Positions 58,614-64,000 of a DNA stretch of 64,000 nucleotides are shown piece by piece. The DNA is from Euclidia mi (lineage: Eukaryota > Arthropoda > Insecta > Lepidoptera > Erebidae). The position numbers and the translations under genes were made by a program. Location of the stretch: the NCBI GenBank assembly GCA_944739405.2, contig OX123186.2:89569034-89633033 (forward strand), given 5' to 3'. Within the stretch, counting starts at the first letter, position 1; each line of letters begins with the position of its first letter. The notes beneath the pieces are model-generated. The model did no database searches. It saw nothing but the letters and a program-made list of their open reading frames with translations, and was not told where the DNA came from.

Positions 58614-58617
58614 AACA
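56321..58617 (+). mobile_element. 5'-truncated CR1/Jockey-type LINE inside exon 20
   Basis: About 2.3 kb, with a 3' tail of seven ACTT-like units (58582-58612) and a short AACA duplication (56317-56320 and 58614-58617). The tetranucleotide tail and RT type fit the CR1/Jockey group. The rest of the interrupted FLYWCH exon follows directly. Confidence 0.8.
56405..58277 (+). pseudogene. LINE reverse transcriptase, one frameshift
   Basis: Frame 1 (to 57460) carries the pre-RT region 'ATWKIINENTNKEI', RT 'NYRPITLIPVIAKVFERI', 'FGFRKNSCTSLA' and 'GIFIDMTKAFDFVCH'. A frame change close to 57385 falls in motif B. Frame 2 (57315-58277) continues 'LLFLLYINDLPDAM', catalytic F-A-D-D-T and the C-terminal 'FNHLPSGLKELP' region. 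Apart from the frameshift it is well preserved, indicating a fairly young insertion. The endonuclease part is absent through 5' truncation. Confidence 0.82.
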
Positions 58618-58627
58618 TAACCATTAA

Positions 58628-58990
58628 TGTGGAACGAAGTAGTAGAACCTTCTCTGCTCAGTAGCTTGTATTTAATTTAATAGTAAAAAAGCTCATGCTT
58701 GCTCGCTTATAACGTAGTGGTTTAAGGTTACCTTATCACAACAGAAACGCTACCTGGTGTGTAAGTTCGATACCCACACATAAAAACTTTTCATGTGATC
58801 CACAGCTACTTATTCTAAGTGTATATTGTGCTTCGTAAAAATATTAAAATCAAAGTGTACAGTATATTTTAGTTTGAAGACTGATTTTATTAAACCATAA
58901 TTATTGATTGACGCAGTTTTTATTTTGTAATTTTTTTATTATTAGTCTTGATAAATAACTTAGTCAGTTAATTCGAGATACACATAATTA
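58628..58990. other. 3' flank of exon 20 with SINE-like repeat
   Basis: 58695-58815 ('ataacgtagtggtttaaggt', 'gtaagttcgatacccacaca', 'catgtgatccacagc') is a tRNA-like SINE related to 47796 and 49925. It was the original 3' UTR region of exon 20. Confidence 0.45.
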
Positions 58991-59191
58991 TCTTATACTA
59001 ATATATAAAGCTGAAGAGTTTGTTTGTTTGGTTGAACGCGCTAATCTCGGGAACTACTGGTCCGATTTGAAAAATTCTTTCTGTGTTAAATAGCCCATTT
59101 ATCGAGGAAGGCTATATAACATCATGCTATGGGCGACGAGAGCAGAGTAGAAGCCTTAAATAACGCGGGTGTAACCGCGGGCATCGTCTAG
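58991..59191 (+). mobile_element. Helitron-like short repeat
   Basis: Starts TCTTATACTAATATA and ends with a hairpin (GCGG-gtgtaa-CCGC) followed by CTAG before T. This TC...hairpin...CTAG structure is that of non-autonomous Helitrons, common in Lepidoptera. Confidence 0.6.
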
Positions 59192-59510
59192 TGTGTATAT
59201 ATGTCTTGTCCGTGTAAACTTTGTAGGATCTAAATGTTTTAATTTTCAATTTAACGTTTAAGTCATTCAAACATGAACCCGTGGCAAAAAATCAAAAAAT
59301 GTCTAAACAATAGTAGTAAAGGCTTGCAACACCAGCAAATAATACCTTTCCAGTAACAACACTCGTCTTGTATTGGTTAACTGGTATTGTAAAAGTTCAA
59401 ATGGTTACTCTGTATCTTTTGAACTTGCAAACGGTTGCTCTGGAGCGCGTTGAAATCGTTTGTTACTAGCTTTGGTTGTCAGTAAAATTGTGACATTTTA
59501 TATTTCGGCA
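59192..59510. other. Spacer, nothing recognised
   Basis: No gene or repeat recognised. Confidence 0.4.
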
Positions 59511-59513
59511 TAA

Positions 59514-59998
59514 GGGTGCTTGTACACGGTGCATGTAGCTTGAGCATGTTGAGGCACTTGCGCGGGTTATATGCACCGTAAACATATTGTTTAAAAAATT
59601 GTGCGGGTCCAGCGACTCGAGCATGTACCAAAGCTACCCACCCGCGCAAGTAATTCGCGTTCTCTGCGGCGCGCGCGGGTCACTCGCGCATGTTACTTGT
59701 TAAAATTACATTTTTAACATATGATTTTAAAATAATTTTTGTTTGTCGAGATGTTTTGACGCGATTCAAGTCATAAAGCTACCGCGCGAATAGCATGCAC
59801 ATGTACCTAGCTCTTGACTACGAACAAATACTATTTACACAGAGCTTGCGCAAGTAGCCCGTGTCTTTACTTGCTACAGTTATTTGCACCACGTACAAGT
59901 ATAAGCGAGTAACTTGAACAAGTAGCTTGCGCATATTACTCACGCGTGTAACCCGCACCTTTACTTGCTCCAGCTACATGCACCGTGTACAAGCACCC
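59514..59998. mobile_element. 485-bp MITE with TAA target duplication
   Basis: GGGTGCTTGTACACGGTGCA at the left end is mirrored exactly at the right, the match extending about 27 bp. TAA flanks both ends (59511-59513 and 59999-60001). The interior repeats 'acttgcgc / gcgcaagt' phrases in both orientations. The 3-bp TAA duplication fits PIF/Harbinger; no coding sequence. Confidence 0.7.
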
Positions 59999-60354
59999 TA
60001 AATATATTAAGATAATTGGTTATCTTAATCGATTTAATTAATATGTTATTAAAATCTATGTTCATAATATGGTGGTTCTATGTTTTGTTAATAAATTCAT
60101 GGTCTCATTTGCAAGTTTTACATTATCTTTTGGGATATACAGCGTGTCCCTACATAATTATCAGTACATTAATGTATGGATCCTAAATATCAGATACTCG
60201 CAATAAAGACACGCGGCAAACGAACGATAACGTATAAGTCGTATTAATGAGCACGCTATGTAAAAATATTTGCTTTGTGGTGTTCAGAAACGAAAGTTAC
60301 CATTGTTTACTTTTTGCAACATATTTTCTAAAATATATTTATTTAAATTTTCAG

Positions 60355-60566
60355 ACTACGTGTTTGATTACGTGTTTAGTACTACAAGGCTCGGTAACCC
60401 AGTTATAACGGTAGGTCCATATCGGTACAACCGGGCTCGTATTGGTGTCACTAACAGCCCAAAAGCCCGATGGGTCTGTACCAAGTCTGCTGTGGGATGT
60501 CGATCAACTATTATTACAATCAACAATGAGATATATGCACATAGAAAGGAACATAATCACCAATAA
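60355..60566 (+). CDS. mod(mdg4): FLYWCH terminal exon 21 (GNPVIIxG group)
   Basis: Acceptor 'atttatttaaattttcag' at 60354, first bases AC, 69 codons. A short internal repeat Y-V-F-D-Y-V-F leads into S-T-T-R-L-G-N-P-V-I-T-V, G-P-Y-R-Y-N-R-A-R, N-S-P-K-A-R-W-V-C, C-x6-C (V-G-C-R-S-T), I-N-N-E-I and K-E-H-N-H-Q before TAA. The tandem 'ttacgtgtttga' doubling at the exon start is unusual. Confidence 0.9.
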
Positions 60567-60884
60567 AATAGTATATAAAAATAGTTATTTTAGTTTATGA
60601 AATTATTTATATTATATGTGTATATGTTATACGTGTCTCGTTATGATTCAAGTTGGAATAAATACTTTTAGAGTCTTTGTATGTAATGACCGCGTTTTTA
60701 TTATTAAGATAATGATTTTTTTAGTTTCACAATAAAAAATAAGCTAACCAAACTGCTCGTTTGAATTGACACAGAACTTCAACTTTTCTTAAAGCCAGTA
60801 GCATATATTTTGTTAGACACCATTCCTGAAATATCTCAATTATATTCTATATGAGTTCGTGATAAATTATTGTTCCTTTTTCAG
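60567..60884. other. Short inter-exon spacer
   Basis: Contains 'ggaataaatac' at 60656, a likely polyadenylation signal for exon 21. Only 318 bp separate the two coding exons, the second closest pair in the 45-63 kb block being much farther apart. Confidence 0.45.
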
Positions 60885-61075
60885 AGCCCATCTTCAGTAC
60901 AACCAAAGCTGGGAATCCCGTTATTATAGTTGGGCCCTATAGATACAACCGTGTTGGTAATGCCAAGGGGCCTAAAGTTCGATGGGTGTGCACGAGATAT
61001 TCGACCGGGTGTAGATCCACCATTATAACAGTTGATAGTGTGATACTTCATTATAGAGCTGAGCATAATCATTGA
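60885..61075 (+). CDS. mod(mdg4): FLYWCH terminal exon 22 (GNPVIIxG group)
   Basis: Acceptor 'attgttcctttttcag' at 60884, first bases AG, 62 codons. P-I-F-S-T-T-K-A-G-N-P-V-I-I-V, G-P-Y-R-Y-N-R-V-G, K-G-P-K-V-R-W-V-C, C-x6-C (T-G-C-R-S-T), I-T-V-D-S-V-I and A-E-H-N-H before TGA. All ligands present; shares G-P-Y-R-Y-N with exons 20, 21 and 23. Confidence 0.92.
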
Positions 61076-61915
61076 TGGAGAAGAATGATAAGTTGTCGGT
61101 CTTTGGAATAAGATAGTATCCAATAAATATTGGTACACATTTAATAGCTTACTCTGAAATTGTGAAATCTTAATGCTGTTGTTTTGGACCATCAAAACCC
61201 AAATTAAATGAATAATTTAACATTCGTTAAAAGAATAAATGAAAATACCAATTCTAACAAGCTTAGTTAGAAAATGACAGATCTTTTTGAAAATGGCTGT
61301 TGCCGACGTTGAAAGCTAAAATTAAATGAATAGTTTAACATTACATAGTTTAAGGCATGAATGCAAAGATACCGATTCTGACACGGTTGGTTTTAATTTG
61401 TGATGTTGACAAGGTAGCAGTTCAAACGATGTATGAAAAGCCGCCTGGAATCGTCGGTCTTAAAATTTTGTATGAATGTATTATAATAGTATGTATTTGA
61501 TGTGTGTGGGACTTGCTGACTAATTATGTATTTTCATTAAATTTAGTTTAGGACTTAAGTATTCGGTTTTAAAATAAAGGCCGAAATATAAAAAGAACCA
61601 CTATTTTTCATAAATTATTATAAATAACTATACCGTTTTCGATTATTTTGTGCTTAGTTAAGCCATTTAGTCAAAATAATTACACAAAGGAAACAGTAAG
61701 TAAATAAAATTGCGTTTATCAAGATCGAATTGAAAACGTGGCGTTAATTAGGTGCTACGGTTATTTCCCAAAAAATATGTCACGTTTGCGGGTTATATGC
61801 AGAGAGATAATTTCTCAGTAAGTGAAATTTCCCTGTGTATACAAATCTAGTGTGTTATTAGAAATATATGTAATGTGACGTATTGCGTTTGTACATAATT
61901 TAGTTTTGTTTTAAG
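61076..61915. repeat. Spacer with a tandem duplication
   Basis: 'aaattaaatgaataatttaa' at 61201 and 'aaattaaatgaatagtttaa' at 61319 begin two related blocks of about 118 bp ('accaattctaacaagctt' / 'accgattctgacacggtt'). No gene. Confidence 0.45.
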
Positions 61916-62109
61916 ATCCAGTTTTCGGTACGACGAGAAAGGGCAACCCGGTGATCAATTTCGGCCCGTACCGATACAATCGTGCTAGTAACAGTACGAA
62001 TCATAAAACGCGGTGGACTTGCGTCAAGTTTCCTGGAGGGTGTCGATCAACTATCTATACTATTGACAATGTCATCATATATCATAAAAAGGAGCACAAC
62101 CACTCATAA
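61916..62109 (+). CDS. mod(mdg4): FLYWCH terminal exon 23 (GNPVIIxG group)
   Basis: Acceptor 'ttagttttgttttaag' at 61915, first bases AT, 63 codons. P-V-F-G-T-T-R-K-G-N-P-V-I-N-F, G-P-Y-R-Y-N-R-A-S, K-T-R-W-T-C, C-x6-C (G-G-C-R-S-T), T-I-D-N-V-I-I and K-E-H-N-H-S before TAA. AAG rather than CAG at the acceptor, but with a long pyrimidine tract. Confidence 0.9.
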
Positions 62110-62803
62110 AACGTCGATCAAGTCTTAATAGAACAATTTATAATTACCTACTCACAGCTTTACAAACTATACGTCGAGTTGCTGACGCTATTGTTTTCAG
62201 TATTATTTTAGCTTTGTATGGTTCATTAATTTGTTAGAATTGAGATTGATCGTATGGTTAGACAAGCATTGTGCTCTCAGGCAAATGGGTTTTGTTTTCT
62301 GTCACCGTCTGTCCTGTTTCATACGACAGATGCAAAATGTACTCATTTTACACTTTAATGTATTAGGTATAAAAAATGTACTAGAAAATAAGATGCAGTA
62401 TTTAAATAAAATTTATTTCAATCAAAATTAGCCTTTTTTAATGGTTTGGTTTTAATGCTTACGACGTTACGTTAAAGATTATGGAAATGTATGAGAGACT
62501 AACGGGGTTAATCATGAAATCCAAACTTGTAACCTTTGACTTTTGGAAGTAATGTGCATATTCAATTGTTGCTTGATAACGGTGAAGGAAAACTTTATGC
62601 GGTAATCGGTTACGTTATATTCTCGAAAGATGAGTGGAGTTTGCCAACCCACACTTGACCAGTGTAGTGGACTATGGACTAACCATTCTCAAAGTGCGAG
62701 TAAGAAGAGGCCTCTGTATAGTAGAAACTAGATAGTAGGATTCTAAAGAGCCAAATTTTCTTTAAGACTACTTGTTTCAATATTATTTATTTTGTTTCCG
62801 TAG
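62110..62803. other. Spacer with a LINE-tail fragment
   Basis: 62640-62730 ('ttgccaacccacacttgacc', 'gtagtggactatggacta') is a fragment of a common lepidopteran RTE-type 3' tail. The 66-codon frame at 62231-62431 is unrecognised. Confidence 0.45.
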
Positions 62804-62997
62804 CCCCTGTCTTCGGCGAGAGTCGCTTCGGTAACGCTGTCATAGAGCTTGGCCCTTATCGCTTCTCTCGCACACATGTGTACGGCTGCGGGCGTCGTAG
62901 AAGATGGGCGTGCTCTAAAGTCAACAATGGCTGCCGAGCCGCCATTATAACCGTCGATAACGTCATTGTCAAAACAACCAATGAATATCAGCATTAG
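62804..62997 (+). CDS. mod(mdg4): FLYWCH terminal exon 24 (first His replaced by Tyr)
   Basis: Acceptor 'ttttgtttccgtag' at 62803, first bases CC, 63 codons. P-V-F-G-E-S-R-F-G-N-A-V-I-E-L, G-P-Y-R-F-S-R-T, R-R-R-W-A-C, C-x6-C (N-G-C-R-A-A), T-V-D-N-V-I-V and N-E-Y-Q-H before TAG. The first His is Tyr. It mixes features of the GNPVIIxG group (P-V-F, G-P-Y-R) with the older exons (Y-R-F, G-C-R-A-A). Highest GC content of the array. Last exon seen. Confidence 0.85.
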
Positions 62998-63245
62998 TTC
63001 TTGTTCTATTTTAAATTGCATGGTTATCTTTATTTAAGATTTTTGTTTTATTGTTTGACTTGGTGTATGTTTGAGCTCGAGAAAATAGCTTTGTGGGTTT
63101 TTCATATTTTCAAACACAATTTCCCATTTTTTTTTACTTAAGATACGTTATGAAAGGAACCTATGTTCCTAGATTCAGGATTAGTAAAACACAGGCTTGG
63201 CTTTGATGTGACATGTGTCAGTAAAGACGAGGCTTTTAGATATAA
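62998..63245. other. 3' flank of exon 24
   Basis: T-rich sequence, no feature of note. Confidence 0.4.
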
Positions 63246-63605
63246 ATATAGATAACAGTGTAGTGTTTGGCAGCGCCATCTACCTTCCTATCTATAATTA
63301 ATCGCATCAAGATCAATCGTTCCACGTCTAGTGCGAGCGATACCATATTTCCGTCCCGCTCTATCCCTCTCCCTGGAAGAGGCACTGCCTTTCGCCTGAT
63401 TCGTCGACGCGAGTGACAGTCGAGAACATTCCGCTCGCTGAGAACGTGTCCGCGATACCGTACCGCGCCGCACCGTTGTATGTGATTTATTACCGCTTCC
63501 ACCAAGGAAAACCCGCTCGCGAATGGTGAATTGAAGTGAGAACAAGCAGCTGCATCACGAAACCACCAGGAGATTGCCCTTCGGAAACGAAGAAGGTTGT
63601 ATAAG
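63246..63605 (+). promoter_or_regulatory. Candidate promoter and non-coding first exon of a neighbouring gene
   Basis: GC content rises sharply. GGCAGCGCCATCTACC at 63269-63284 (reverse GGTAGATGGCGCTGCC) resembles CTCF-type or promoter-proximal motifs in insects. 'tataagGTTAGT' at 63600-63611 is a good 5' splice donor (exon end 63605). No long coding frame with a sensible start lies before it, so a 5' UTR exon is the simplest reading. Minus-strand frames of 85 and 138 codons here look like composition artefacts. This could also be the first exon of a unit that feeds the array from outside. Confidence 0.4.
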
Positions 63606-64000
63606 GTTAGTGCCCTCCATCCTTGAAATATCCTATACCCACTCACAATCACCTCTCCCCGTATCCATCTCCTAGGCGGCGAAGAACCGCTATCCTCTCT
63701 ATACAGTCCATTTCCTTCTCCAAGTCGCCTAGAACCCTACGGTTTCGGTGTAACGCCGAACCAGTGTTTCTTGATTTCTGATTTCACTGCAGAGCTTTTA
63801 GGTCATACTTATTTCTTAATTCAATTTGCATTACTTTAATTTTTTATTATAATCATTTTATATTTAGTGATAATAGATAGTTAACAAGTAGAGGCTCGTA
63901 TTAAGCAGAAAACATTTTATTTTTGTTTCAATTGTAATTGCTTTTTATTTTTTTTAATTTGTATTAATGTGCCTTATAAAATGTGAATATATTTGAACTG
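63606..64000. other. Sequence after the candidate donor, nothing recognised
   Basis: Would be the start of an intron if the donor at 63605 is used. It returns to AT-rich composition after 63780. Confidence 0.35.

Noticed and set aside
63236..63652. 138-codon minus-strand open frame
   Set aside because: Lies over a GC-rich candidate first exon; no domain recognised, and the composition (Arg-rich) fits a shadow frame.

Overview
The window reads as AT-rich, TE-dense nuclear DNA of a moth or butterfly. The clues are a Dong-type non-LTR element in a TAA repeat, RTE tails ending in gatgatgat, tRNA-derived SINEs, Helitron-like CTAG ends and many foldback MITEs. No bacterial operons, rRNA or true tRNA genes were seen.

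The host-gene content is almost entirely one thing: an array of short plus-strand exons between about 11.7 and 63.0 kb. Each encodes a single FLYWCH-type zinc finger (G-N-P-V ... Y-R-F/Y ... R-W-x-C ... C ... H-x-H) of about 60-72 codons. Each has a 3' splice acceptor in front and a stop right after the finger, so all look like alternative terminal coding exons. I count 24 recognisable exons plus one remnant. All enter in the same phase (two bases, then the first full codon), so each can be joined to one common upstream exon. This is the architecture of mod(mdg4), the BTB/FLYWCH chromatin-insulator gene whose variable 3' exons are joined to a common 5' part, partly by trans-splicing, in Drosophila and reportedly Bombyx. 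The common BTB exons are not in the window.

Layout: 1-11.7 kb is transposon-derived (foldback MITE, LINE 3' end, a TTAA-flanked repeat with a nested 1.3-kb foldback, and an RTE LINE carrying a nested CR1/Jockey-type LINE). 11.7-16.3 kb holds five divergent exons. 16.3-26.2 kb is a second transposon block (second copy of the TTAA repeat with a GC-rich PIF/Harbinger element inside, then a 3.7-kb TIR element). 26.2-33.9 kb holds three closely related exons with an unusual H-x4-H ending, plus an intact Dong/R4-clade retrotransposon. 36.0-43.8 kb holds seven 'TRWQC' exons, one with TGA at the conserved Trp. 45.7-62.1 kb holds eight 'GNPVIIIG' exons, one split by a LINE, plus an intact Tc1 transposase gene. 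62.8 kb holds a last divergent exon. The right edge (63.25-63.6 kb) is GC-richer and looks like a promoter and non-coding first exon of another gene. A THAP-domain fragment lies on the minus strand at 37.0-37.25 kb.

How it would work: one N-terminal BTB half is spliced to one of these exons at a time, giving isoforms that differ only in the C-terminal finger. The array is growing and decaying in place: neighbours are most alike, and transposons, nonsense changes and ligand losses have broken several cassettes. All coordinates were read by eye; no alignment or database search was run.
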